From: Chloroflexota bacterium
GTDB taxonomy: Bacteria > Chloroflexota > Dehalococcoidia > Lucifugimonadales > UBA3495
NCBI GenBank assembly: GCA_028875655.1
Contig: JAPPCX010000116.1
Coordinates: 1-64,000 of the forward strand
Direction: 5' to 3'
Length of the DNA stretch: 64,000 bases
A program made the position numbers and the translations under genes. How positions within the stretch are numbered: the stretch's first letter is position 1; each line of letters opens with the position of its first letter. Shown here piece by piece: positions 16,362 to 24,410 of the stretch. The notes below the pieces were generated by a model. It ran no database searches, was not told the DNA's origin, and was given only the letters and a program-made list of their open reading frames with translations.

Positions 16362-17990
16362 ATGAGCAGCATTCTTGGTCTGGAACCGCTACCCGGTCGG
16401 CAATCCTGGGAGAAATCCCTGGGCGAATTTCTGGAAATCGTCACGGCCGCCTATCCCGATAAGGCTTTCGTCGAGATTGCCGGGCAGGAAATCACCTACC
16501 GGCAGTTGATGGAGCGGTGCCGGAAAGCCGCCGGCATGTTCCGTGCTCTGGGCATTGGCCAGGGCGACCGGGTTTGCCTGTTCCTCCCCAACGTGCCCGA
16601 AGTCCTCTACACCTGGTTCGGATTGGCTCTCATTGGCGGGATCGCCGTGACCATCAACACGGCGTACCGCCGGGACGAAATGGCTTACATCCTGAACAAC
16701 GCTGAGGCTTCAGCCCTCGTCGCTCACGAAAGCCTGGTTGATGTGGCGACCCAGGCCGCCGATATCGCCCCCTGCGTACGGCACCGGCTCCTGGTGGGTA
16801 ATGCTGAGGTGGCCGGTTGGCAGAACTATGGCCAGTTGCTGTCAAACACTGCGGCCATATCGGAACTGCCGCCCGTGGCTCCTACGGACATCTCGATGCT
16901 TCAGTACACCTCGGGCACCACCGGCAACCCCAAGGGTGTGCAGGTAACGCACCAGATGTACGTTTCGGCTGGACAGGGCTTCGCGCTCTGGACGCAGGCC
17001 ACGCCGGAGGACCGCTTCTTCACGTGCCTGCCCTACTTCCACGCCAACGCCCAGTACTACAGCACCATGGGGACGCTAGCATCCGGCGCCAGTCTCGTGG
17101 TGCAGGACCGATTCAGCGCGTCCCGGTTCTGGGAGCAGGTGCGGGACGCCCGCGCCACCGTGGTAAATTTCATTGGCATGATGATGCCGGTGCTGGCAAA
17201 AAATGACCCCCAGCCCGACGATCGCGACAACACCGTCCGGCTGTTTTATGGGTCGCCGGCCTTCTCGCCGGAGTTCCTGTCCGAATTTGAGGAACGGTTC
17301 GGCACCGACATTATCGTCGGCTTCGGCATGACTGAAACCTGCTACGGCACCATTGAGGCCATTCGCGGCGAGAGACGGCCCAACTCCTCCGGACAGCCCC
17401 GGCAGCATCCCGACCCGTCCTTTGACAACACCGTGCGCATCGTGGACGACGCCGGCAACGCCGTTCCCAACGGAACCCCCGGCGAAATCACCATCCGGAA
17501 CCCGGCCACCATGGCCGGCTACTGGCGCAACGAAACCGAAACCAACGCCTCCCTGCGCGACGGTTGGCTTTTCACCGGCGATCTGGGCTGGCTTGACGAC
17601 GACAATTACTTGTACTTCGTGGACCGCAAGAAGGACGTGATCCGGCGCCGGGGCGAAAACATATCGTCCCAGGAAGTCGAAGACGTCATCAAGCGCCACG
17701 AAAACGTGCTGGACTGCGCAATCATCGCGGTCCCGTCCGAACTGGGCGAGGACGAAGTCAAGGCTTACGTCACTCCGCGACCCGGGGAGACTGTCCGGCC
17801 TGAAGACGTCATTTACTGGTGCGCCGACAACCTGGCGTACTTCAAAGTCCCCCGCTATATTGAGGTGCGCGATGAACTGCCGCGCACGCCCAGCCTGAGG
17901 GTGCGCAAGGACATGCTGCGCCAGGAGCGGGAAGACCTGATCGCCGGTTGTTTCGACCGTGAAGAGGCTGGCATCCAGATTCGCCGTTGA
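16362..17990 (+). CDS. AMP-dependent acyl-CoA synthetase/ligase (ANL superfamily)
   Basis: The 542-residue protein has all ANL core motifs: the P-loop-like MLQYTSGTTGNPKGVQVTH near residue 185, the adenine-binding GFGMTETCYG, the A7/A8 region DGWLFTGDLGWLDDDNYLYFVDRKKDVIRRRGENIS (in part) and a C-terminal catalytic-Lys region LPRTPSLRVRKDMLR. In the Lys region the usual GKV/GKI is replaced by SLRV, so the exact catalytic lysine should be checked. It activates a carboxylic acid as acyl-AMP and then acyl-CoA; the sequence resembles the CaiC/crotonobetaine-ligase-like branch. The ATG at 16362 is used because upstream codons derive from the palindromic repeat. Confidence 0.86.
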   Translation: MSSILGLEPLPGRQSWEKSLGEFLEIVTAAYPDKAFVEIAGQEITYRQLMERCRKAAGMFRALGIGQGDRVCLFLPNVPEVLYTWFGLALIGGIAVTINTAYRRDEMAYILNNAEASALVAHESLVDVATQAADIAPCVRHRLLVGNAEVAGWQNYGQLLSNTAAISELPPVAPTDISMLQYTSGTTGNPKGVQVTHQMYVSAGQGFALWTQATPEDRFFTCLPYFHANAQYYSTMGTLASGASLVVQDRFSASRFWEQVRDARATVVNFIGMMMPVLAKNDPQPDDRDNTVRLFYGSPAFSPEFLSEFEERFGTDIIVGFGMTETCYGTIEAIRGERRPNSSGQPRQHPDPSFDNTVRIVDDAGNAVPNGTPGEITIRNPATMAGYWRNETETNASLRDGWLFTGDLGWLDDDNYLYFVDRKKDVIRRRGENISSQEVEDVIKRHENVLDCAIIAVPSELGEDEVKAYVTPRPGETVRPEDVIYWCADNLAYFKVPRYIEVRDELPRTPSLRVRKDMLRQEREDLIAGCFDREEAGIQIRR

Positions 17991-18034
17991 ATAAAATAAG
18001 GTCATAGACGCCGCGGCGGCATGGGAGATATTGA

Positions 18035-18379
18035 ATGATCAAGATTGAAGCAATTTTTCGTCCGGAACTGCTGAATAGCGTCAAGGACGCATTGAGCGAC
18101 GCCGGCATCATCGGACTGACGGTCACGCAGGTCAGCGGGCGCGGAGCCCAGGGCGGCGTGGAAGTCACGGCGGCGCGCGGCCTGGGAACCTACCACATCG
18201 ACATGTTGCCCAAGGTCAAGCTGGAAGTGGTAGTGAACGACCCTGATGTTGAAAAAGCGGTGGACGTGATCCGCACCAACGCGATTACCGGCAACCCTGG
18301 CGACGGCAAAATTTTCCTCTCCCCGGTGTCCGACGCCATCCGCATCCGCACCGGCGAACACGGCGCCGACGCCGTTTAG
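18035..18379 (+). CDS. PII-family nitrogen regulatory protein lacking the uridylylation tyrosine
   Basis: The 114-residue protein has the PII fold, with N-terminal MIKIEAIFRPELLNSVKDAL, LPKVKLEVVV, and C-terminal GDGKIFLSPVSDAIRIRTGE, which binds ATP/ADP and 2-oxoglutarate. The T-loop reads GRGAQGGVEVTAARGLGTYHID. It is about two residues longer than the usual QKGHTELYRGAEY form and lacks the Tyr modified by GlnD in proteobacteria. It should therefore signal by ligand binding rather than uridylylation. No amtB or glnA is adjacent; the acyl-CoA synthetase lies 44 bp upstream. A homologue outside nitrogen control is possible. Confidence 0.9.
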   Translation: MIKIEAIFRPELLNSVKDALSDAGIIGLTVTQVSGRGAQGGVEVTAARGLGTYHIDMLPKVKLEVVVNDPDVEKAVDVIRTNAITGNPGDGKIFLSPVSDAIRIRTGEHGADAV

Positions 18380-18402
18380 CGCAAAGACTGATGCCCCGTC
18401 CC

Positions 18403-18492
18403 TCACCGTAATTCCCAACCCTCACGGTGATTCAAACTCTCACCGTCATTCCCGCGCCACTCATACGTCATTCCCGCGAAAGCGGGAATCCA
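18403..18492. repeat. half-site array plus ATTCCC-N8-GGGAAT palindrome
   Basis: Degenerate units CACCGTAATTCCC, CACGGTGATTC and CACCGTCATTCCCGC lead into a full palindrome at 18470-18489 (ATTCCCGCGAAAGCGGGAAT). It fills most of the interval between the PII and EVE-domain genes. Confidence 0.8.
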
Positions 18493-18554
18493 GAAAGCAC
18501 TGCTGGACTCCGGCTTTGCCGGACCGGTATCTGGTAAATCCCGGAGCTGATCAA

Positions 18555-19037
18555 ATGCCCGAACCACGCTACTGGCTGTTCAAATCCGAGCCATCCTCAT
18601 ACTCCTACGAGGACCTGGAATCCGAGGGCGACCAGACCGCCGAATGGGACGGCGTGCGAAACTACCAGGCCCGCAACTTCATGCGCGACGACATGAAGGT
18701 AGGCGATTACGTCCTGTTCTACCACAGCAACGCCAAGCCGCCCGGAGTGATCGGAACAGCGCGCATCGTCCGCGAAGGCTACCCCGACGATTCGGCCTGG
18801 AACCCCGACTCTCGCTACTACGATCCCAAGTCCGATTCCGCCAATCCAACGTGGATGATGGTGGACATCAAGGCGGAACGCCGCCTCCCTCGCTTCATCA
18901 GCCTCAACGAGCTCAAAGCCAACCCAGCCCTGTCGGAGATGCTGGTCACCAAACGCGGCCAGCGCCTGTCAATACAGCCAGTAACCGCCGAGGAATGGGC
19001 CGAAGTGCTGGCCATGGCGGAGCGCCCCGAGGCGTGA
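18555..19037 (+). CDS. EVE domain-containing protein (THYN1-like)
   Basis: The 160-residue protein is a single EVE (PUA-like) domain: RYWLFKSEPSSYSYEDLE at the N-terminus, WDGVRNYQARNFMRDDMKVGD, VLFYHSNAKPPGVIGTARI and the aromatic-cage region DSANPTWMMVDIKAERRL, each typical of the family. EVE domains bind modified bases in DNA or RNA. The ATG at 18555 starts the domain; upstream residues are encoded by the end of the repeat array. The gene precedes plsY by 50 bp. Its precise ligand is unknown. Confidence 0.88.
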   Translation: MPEPRYWLFKSEPSSYSYEDLESEGDQTAEWDGVRNYQARNFMRDDMKVGDYVLFYHSNAKPPGVIGTARIVREGYPDDSAWNPDSRYYDPKSDSANPTWMMVDIKAERRLPRFISLNELKANPALSEMLVTKRGQRLSIQPVTAEEWAEVLAMAERPEA

Positions 19038-19087
19038 TTTCGCACCGGATCTTTTAGCCGCGAGCCAAGCACTCAACGGTTTTCTCG

Positions 19088-19705
19088 TTGCTGGTTTTGG
19101 CAATCACCGGAGCTGCTGCGGTTGGATACTTCCTCGGCAGCATCCCGACCGCGTGGATTGTTACCCGCCACCTGTCGGGAAAAAGCGCGGACATCAGGGT
19201 TCTGGGAGACCACAATGTTGGCGCCACGAATGTGGGCAGATTATTCAGTAGGCGTTGGGGCATTCTTGTAGGGGTGGTCGATATCGCCAAAGGTTTCGCG
19301 TCCGCCGGCATCTTCTTGCTGATCAGCGACCTGGTCGATCCTGGTTCCGGAGACGGGAACCTCCATTATCTCGTTATTGCCAGCGCAATCGGCGCGATGG
19401 TGGGACATATCTGGCCCATCTGGCTAAGGTTCCGAGGAGGCCGGGGAGCGGCTACTGCTGTGGGTGTCATCGGCGCAATGATTCCGGTGCCGATGTTGAT
19501 CTTGGCACTGCCTACGGCATTGATATTGGCTCGCAACGGCAACACCAGCTTGGCCTTTGGGTTCATCGTGTTGTGGTCCAACGTGATCGCCAAAGTATTC
19601 TTTGACTCGTCTTGGGATACGGTAATTTTCTCCTTCGGTCTTTTTGTCCTGGTGGTCCTGACTGATCCCAGGCTGAGGATAGTCAGGCAGCCCAACCCAC
19701 GGTAG
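19088..19705 (+). CDS. plsY: glycerol-3-phosphate acyltransferase PlsY
   Basis: The 205-residue integral membrane protein has about five hydrophobic segments and the three PlsY motifs: GSIPTAWIVTR near residue 17, the GDHNVGATNVGR loop near 40, and HIWPIWLRFRGGRGAATAVG near 105. PlsY transfers an acyl group from acyl-phosphate to glycerol-3-phosphate in phospholipid synthesis. The start is uncertain: TTG at 19088 gives the conserved N-terminus. It and the following P450 are visibly less GC-rich than their neighbours. Confidence 0.86.
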   Translation: MLVLAITGAAAVGYFLGSIPTAWIVTRHLSGKSADIRVLGDHNVGATNVGRLFSRRWGILVGVVDIAKGFASAGIFLLISDLVDPGSGDGNLHYLVIASAIGAMVGHIWPIWLRFRGGRGAATAVGVIGAMIPVPMLILALPTALILARNGNTSLAFGFIVLWSNVIAKVFFDSSWDTVIFSFGLFVLVVLTDPRLRIVRQPNPR

Positions 19706-19764
19706 CCAGGCCCGAATGCTGTCTGCCATCCTTTCCAAGTTACGCTGATCGTACCTCAGAAAAA

Positions 19765-21165
19765 ATGGAGATTTGCGCAGTGGTGACGACTCTCCCTCCC
19801 AACCCCAAAGTACCGCCGCGGATGCTTCCGCCGGGACCACCCGAACCACCAATTGTTGGCCAGGCGGTGGCGTATCACTGGAACCCCATCCCTCTGATGC
19901 GAGAGGCCGCCAGGTACGGAGATCTGGTAACGATGTCCGTCAAGCCTTGGCTTGTCTATCTGGTGAATCATCCGGAACTGATTCAAGAGGTTCTGGTTAC
20001 GAACCATCAACGAGTGGGTCGTTGGCGCAATGTAGAAGCTATGAAATACCTCATGGGGGACGGTCTGGTCACTTCCGACGATCCGATCCATCTGCGGCAA
20101 CGTCGTTTGATGCAACCCGTGTTCCGGCAGCAACTCATCGAATCCTACGCACAGATCATGATTGCGTACGCTGAAGAGCGATCACGGAGCTGGGAGGATG
20201 GAAGCCGCGTCAATATGGAACGTGAAATGCGCGACTTGACCCTGAATATCGTCGCGAAAACGCTGTTCGGAATCGACTTGTCCGACGAGGTCCGGCGTAT
20301 CGGCGCTGCGTTGGAGTTGAGCAACGCCTACATGAGCACACGATTCAATCAATATGAACGCATGCGTGCTTTATATCATCGACTCCCGTTGCCCCTTACG
20401 GTGCGCTTCAAGCACCACCTTGGCTACCTGAACCGGGTGGTTGAAGAATTGATCTCTCAGCGAAAGTCAACAGTGGACGAACGCTTTGACTTGCTGGCCG
20501 CGCTTCTGGAAATCAGAGACGACGAAGCAGTCAGCCCGAATATCGAGCCCATGACGGAACAACAGGTACGTGACGAGATCGTTACTATGCTCGCCGTGGG
20601 CCACGAAACCGTCACCGTGGCGCTGACTTGGACGTGGTATCTGTTGTGCACGCATCCGCGCGTCCAAACGCAGCTTCAGGCCGAATTGGACGCGGTATTG
20701 GCAGGACGATCGCCAACGTTGGATGATCTCCCTAATTTAGAGTTCACCGAAAAGGTCTTCCGCGAAGCCATGCGCCTCTACCCACCAATCTGGCGAATGG
20801 GCAGAGTTGCTATAGAGCCCCTGGAATTAGCGGGCTACGAGATCCCCGTGGGCGCGATGATGTGCCTGCCAACAATGATCGTACACCGGGATCCTCGTTT
20901 CTTTGACAATCCCGCGATGTTCCAACCGGAACGCTGGACACCGGAATTTCGGGACGGTCTGCACAGGTTCGCATACTTCCCGTTCGGTGGAGGTCCGCGT
21001 TTATGCATCGGCGAGGGGTTCGCATGGATGGAAGCCAAATTGATCTTGGCCACATTAGCCCAGCGTTGGATGGTGCAACCGGACCCGCAGCACCAAATCA
21101 GTTATCTCCCCCTGATCTCGCTTCGACCTAAAAATGGTATGCCAATGTTCCTGAGCCAGCGTTAA
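19765..21165 (+). CDS. cytochrome P450
   Basis: The 466-residue haem monooxygenase has the I-helix oxygen-activation motif VGHETVTVAL near residue 276, the K-helix EAMRLYPP (ExxR), a PERW meander, and the haem ligand loop FPFGGGPRLCIGEGFA near residue 413. It resembles CYP4/CYP102/CYP110-like bacterial P450s that hydroxylate fatty acids or terpenoids; the substrate is unknown. No ferredoxin or reductase gene adjoins it, so electrons must come from elsewhere. It lies 59 bp after plsY. Lower GC and more relaxed codon use than the surrounding genes suggest horizontal acquisition. Confidence 0.92.
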   Translation: MEICAVVTTLPPNPKVPPRMLPPGPPEPPIVGQAVAYHWNPIPLMREAARYGDLVTMSVKPWLVYLVNHPELIQEVLVTNHQRVGRWRNVEAMKYLMGDGLVTSDDPIHLRQRRLMQPVFRQQLIESYAQIMIAYAEERSRSWEDGSRVNMEREMRDLTLNIVAKTLFGIDLSDEVRRIGAALELSNAYMSTRFNQYERMRALYHRLPLPLTVRFKHHLGYLNRVVEELISQRKSTVDERFDLLAALLEIRDDEAVSPNIEPMTEQQVRDEIVTMLAVGHETVTVALTWTWYLLCTHPRVQTQLQAELDAVLAGRSPTLDDLPNLEFTEKVFREAMRLYPPIWRMGRVAIEPLELAGYEIPVGAMMCLPTMIVHRDPRFFDNPAMFQPERWTPEFRDGLHRFAYFPFGGGPRLCIGEGFAWMEAKLILATLAQRWMVQPDPQHQISYLPLISLRPKNGMPMFLSQR

Positions 21166-21239
21166 TCCCCTGCACGCACTGAATCGCGGCAAAACACGTT
21201 GGAATCCGTCCCCGTAGGTTTGCTACGTTCAGCCGAGGG

Positions 21240-22913
21240 TTACAACGCCCCGCTGATCGAAATGTCCAACAACGCCGGCCTCCCGCTCTCGAACGCCCTC
21301 TGAATCGCCGGCCCGATTTCCGCCGGGGCGTCCACTCGCTCGCCGTGGACGCCCATGGCCTGCGCCATCATCGCCAGGTCCAGGCGGTTGGCGAAGTCCA
21401 TGCCCACGTATTCGCTGTCGCGTTCCCGGTCGTCCAGCATGTCACGCAGGTACACCTCCATGTTCACCTTGAGGATGCGATAAGCCTGGTTGTTGCAGAT
21501 GGCGTACACCACCGGGATGTTGTAACGGCTCGCCGTCCACAGCGCCTGCACGGTGTACATGGACGCTCCGTCGCCCACCACGGCCAGCACCGGTCGGTCC
21601 GGATGGGCCAGCTTCACGCCCAACGCGCCCGGCATGGCCCAACCCAGCGCGCCGCCGCGTATGCCGTAGATGTCGCCGGGCTTTTCAAAGTCGAAGGCGC
21701 GATTCAGCGCCGGACGCGACGTGACCGCCTCGTCAGCGATGATGGTGCCCGGCGGGACTGCGGCAGCCAGTTCGTGCATCATCCGCTCCACGGGCATGGG
21801 CCGATTGTCCCAGTTAGCCTTGATGCGTTCCTGGTAGCGTTCGGCGTCGCGCTGCCGAGCGGCGGCCAGCGTGGCGGAGCGGGTCGCGGCGGCTTCCCGC
21901 TGGCTGCCTGTCATGTTGCCATCCAGCGATTCGGCCAGGTCGGCCATGCCGGCGGCGGGGTCGGCGAGAATACCCACTTCGGTGGGGTAGCTCTTTTCGA
22001 TCTCCCAATAGTTGCTGTCCATGTGGATCAGGCGAACGTCGGGTTTCAGGAACGGCACGTCCACGTACAGGAAGGACGCGAACACGTCGGTGCCAACCGC
22101 CAGCACGACGTCCGCATTCTCGAACTGCCGCGCGGTCGCAGGGCTGTTCAGGTTCAGCATTCCGCCCCATTGGGGGTGCGCGGTCGGGAAGTTCACCTCA
22201 GAATATGACGTTGCGACCACCCGCGCGCCGGTCTGCTCCGCGACGCGCACCACCTCATCCACCGCGCCGGCCTGCGCCACCCGGTCGCCCACGACGATCA
22301 CCGGATTCTCGGCGGACGCCAGCAGCTCAGTGGCCCGCGCCACGGCGTTCGTATCGGGCCTGATGCGGAAAAAGCCCTCGGATGACGGCACCGCGTCGAA
22401 GTCAATCTCCTCGTCCAGCGTGTTCCACGGGAAGGACACGAAGACCGGGCCGGTGGGCGGCGTCTTGGCCTCTTTGAAGGCGCGGCGGATGGCCACCGGG
22501 ATGTCCGATGCGTGGCGCACTTCCACGCTCCACTTGGTGTACTGCTCGGTCATCTCCACCAGGTCGCCCGACAGCACCGGCTCGCTGATCAGCATTCGGG
22601 TATCCGAGTTGCCAGCAGTGAGCACCAGCGGCGTCCCGCCCCGGAATGCGTTGTACAGCCCGCTGATGCCGTTGGCGAGTCCGCCGGCGATATGGATGTT
22701 GGCGAAAGCCGGCTTGCCGGTGGCGCGAGCGTAACCGTCCGCCATTCCCACCGCCGTGCCTTCCTGCAACGCCTGGACGTATTGCAGCTGCGGGTAATCC
22801 TGCAACCCATCGAGGAACGGCGTTTCGCTGGTGCCGGGGTTGCCAAAGATGTATTCCACTCCCTCTGCCACCAGCATCTCCGCCAAAGCGTGCTTGCCAA
22901 GCATCCGCGCCAT
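21240..22913 (-). CDS. thiamine-diphosphate-dependent enzyme (acetolactate synthase/benzoylformate decarboxylase-like)
   Basis: The 557-residue protein has the three-domain ThDP decarboxylase layout: an N-terminal Pyr domain with the cofactor-activating Glu in QALQEGTAVGMADGYARATG, a central domain with ENPVIVVGDRVA, and a C-terminal PP domain with GDGASMYTVQALWTASRYNIPVVYAICNNQ (Mg-binding GDG...NN, in part). The G-NPGTSETPFLD start is typical of benzoylformate decarboxylase or oxalyl-CoA decarboxylase-like proteins, more than anabolic acetolactate synthase. It follows a glyoxalase-like gene by 79 bp on the same strand in reverse order (this gene is downstream of none). Substrate unassigned. 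Confidence 0.85.
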   Translation of the reverse strand: MARMLGKHALAEMLVAEGVEYIFGNPGTSETPFLDGLQDYPQLQYVQALQEGTAVGMADGYARATGKPAFANIHIAGGLANGISGLYNAFRGGTPLVLTAGNSDTRMLISEPVLSGDLVEMTEQYTKWSVEVRHASDIPVAIRRAFKEAKTPPTGPVFVSFPWNTLDEEIDFDAVPSSEGFFRIRPDTNAVARATELLASAENPVIVVGDRVAQAGAVDEVVRVAEQTGARVVATSYSEVNFPTAHPQWGGMLNLNSPATARQFENADVVLAVGTDVFASFLYVDVPFLKPDVRLIHMDSNYWEIEKSYPTEVGILADPAAGMADLAESLDGNMTGSQREAAATRSATLAAARQRDAERYQERIKANWDNRPMPVERMMHELAAAVPPGTIIADEAVTSRPALNRAFDFEKPGDIYGIRGGALGWAMPGALGVKLAHPDRPVLAVVGDGASMYTVQALWTASRYNIPVVYAICNNQAYRILKVNMEVYLRDMLDDRERDSEYVGMDFANRLDLAMMAQAMGVHGERVDAPAEIGPAIQRAFESGRPALLDISISGAL

Positions 22914-22942
22914 AATCTTGCTCCTCTCTTATCAATTCATTC

Positions 22943-22970
22943 GTAGGGGCGCCCCTTGCGGGCGCCCACG
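22943..22970. repeat. imperfect GTAGGGGCGCC hairpin
   Basis: GTAGGGGCGCCCCTTGCGGG and CGCCCACG form an imperfect stem-loop between the ThDP enzyme and VOC genes. It belongs to the same family as the perfect hairpin at 5975-6002. Confidence 0.6.
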
Positions 22971-22992
22971 TATCGGAAATCCGTACCGTACC

Positions 22993-23400
22993 CTACTGGT
23001 AAACCATCCATTCCAGTAGGTTGTTATCGGGATCGCGAGCGTACAGGCTCACCGCCGGCAAGGCCCCGCGCAGCCGCGCGCCCTTGCGCGGTCCCGGCCC
23101 CCGCACGACTTCCACGCCGGCGGCGGCCAACATCTGCTGGCATTCTTCGACGCTACCATCCCAAACGAAGCAGATGTCAGTGCAGCCGGGCACGGCGGTG
23201 GGCCCCCGGTAATCAGCCAGGTAGCCTTCCGGGTGGACGTTGATCTTCGATTCGCCAACCTGGATGGAGAAAATGTTGGCAGATCCGGCGCGCCATTCCT
23301 CTTCGTCGTTTATGGCGAACCCCAGCTTCTTGTAAAACGCCATCAACCGCTCCGCATCGGCGGTGGGCATGGCGATGTGGTCAATTCCAACTGTGGACAT
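22993..23400 (-). CDS. VOC family protein (glyoxalase/dioxygenase-like)
   Basis: The 135-residue protein is a two-module vicinal-oxygen-chelate fold. Metal ligands are suggested by GIDHIAMPTADAE (His near residue 6), the SKINVHPEGY segment (His), and the final DPDNNLLEWMVY with Glu. Members include glyoxalase I, extradiol dioxygenases and antibiotic-binding proteins; its specific role cannot be set. It is on the same strand as the ThDP enzyme and the downstream-lying hydrolase (81-bp gap), so all may form one transcript. Confidence 0.85.
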   Translation of the reverse strand: MSTVGIDHIAMPTADAERLMAFYKKLGFAINDEEEWRAGSANIFSIQVGESKINVHPEGYLADYRGPTAVPGCTDICFVWDGSVEECQQMLAAAGVEVVRGPGPRKGARLRGALPAVSLYARDPDNNLLEWMVYQ

Positions 23401-23480
23401 GTCAGCGCTCCTCGTTTGATGGAGGGATTATACACAGCGCGGGCGCTCAACAGGGATCATTGGGTTTGTGCGACTCCGAG

Positions 23481-24302
23481 TTAGCGGCTCGCCTGCAAGA
23501 AATCCAGGACGATTCGCCGTGTGTCCAAAGCGGCATCGTTGGTCATCAGCCCGTGCTCCGCGCCCGGGATGACGTGCAGTTGCGAATGGGGGATGCCGGC
23601 GTGCAGTGCCTTGCTGCACTCCACCGGAATCCGGCTGTCGGCCTCGCCGTGAATGATGCTTACCGGCATTTTCAACTCGGTCAACCGCGTTTCCAGCGAA
23701 CCGCCGATGTCGATGTACGCCTGGTGCGTCGCCTCGATGCCGTCGAGGCGTCCGATGTTGTCTTGGACGATGCGGGCGAACCGTGCCGGGTCCTCTCCCG
23801 CCATTTGCGGAAAACGGTCCGACAGGCTCCGTTCCACTGCGGCGGCGCGGCCTTCCTGCGCCATGCGTTCCTTCAGGCGCCGCAACTCCTGCCGGCGCAC
23901 CTCCAGCTGCGCCTCCTGCGAGTAGGTCATCGTATTGACCAATATCAGCGATTCCGTCATCTCCGGATAATCCAGCGCAAACTGCATGGCGATGGGACCG
24001 CCGGCGGAGGAGCCGAGGATGTGGGCCTGAGCGACGCCGAGATGGTACAACAACCCCTTCAGGTCCCGCGCGCAGTTGGGAATGTCGTAGCCATCCGCCG
24101 GCGCATCCGATTGGCCACAAGCCCGGCGATCGTAGAAGATACAGCGGTATTCCGCGGAAAGCGCCGCCGCCTGGCGGTTGATGGTATCCTTGCTCCCATC
24201 TCCGCCGCCGAGACCCCCGTGAATCAACGCCAGTGTCGGAGCGTCCTCATCGCCAAAAACCTGGTAGTGCATCCGGTAGCCGTTAATCTCCGCAAAAGCC
24301 AT
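23481..24302 (-). CDS. alpha/beta hydrolase (proline iminopeptidase/haloperoxidase-like)
   Basis: The 273-residue protein has LIHGGLGGGDGS for the oxyanion hole, the nucleophile elbow LGSSAGGPIAMQF with catalytic Ser, an Asp in GEADSRIP and the catalytic His in PGAEHGLM. The N-terminal FAEINGYRMHYQVFG resembles the other hydrolase at 6010-6795, though the two are clearly distinct. A proline iminopeptidase-like, esterase or C-C hydrolase activity is possible. It begins a minus-strand cluster divergent from the large membrane protein genes. Confidence 0.85.
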   Translation of the reverse strand: MAFAEINGYRMHYQVFGDEDAPTLALIHGGLGGGDGSKDTINRQAAALSAEYRCIFYDRRACGQSDAPADGYDIPNCARDLKGLLYHLGVAQAHILGSSAGGPIAMQFALDYPEMTESLILVNTMTYSQEAQLEVRRQELRRLKERMAQEGRAAAVERSLSDRFPQMAGEDPARFARIVQDNIGRLDGIEATHQAYIDIGGSLETRLTELKMPVSIIHGEADSRIPVECSKALHAGIPHSQLHVIPGAEHGLMTNDAALDTRRIVLDFLQASR

Positions 24303-24396
24303 CGTCCAACCCTCAACGCAAACTGAAATTTCGGCCCAATATAGACGCCTTCCGCAAGGGCGGCAAGGACGACTAAAGTCTATGGAATTTGGGTGG

Positions 24397-24402
24397 TAAA
24401 AT
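24397..24402 (+). promoter_or_regulatory. -10 hexamer immediately before the first large membrane protein gene
   Basis: TAAAAT ends only 8 bp before the ATG at 24411, and no ribosome-binding site intervenes. If this is the promoter the mRNA would be leaderless. No good -35 is seen. Confidence 0.4.
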
Positions 24403-24410
24403 CCCGAATT

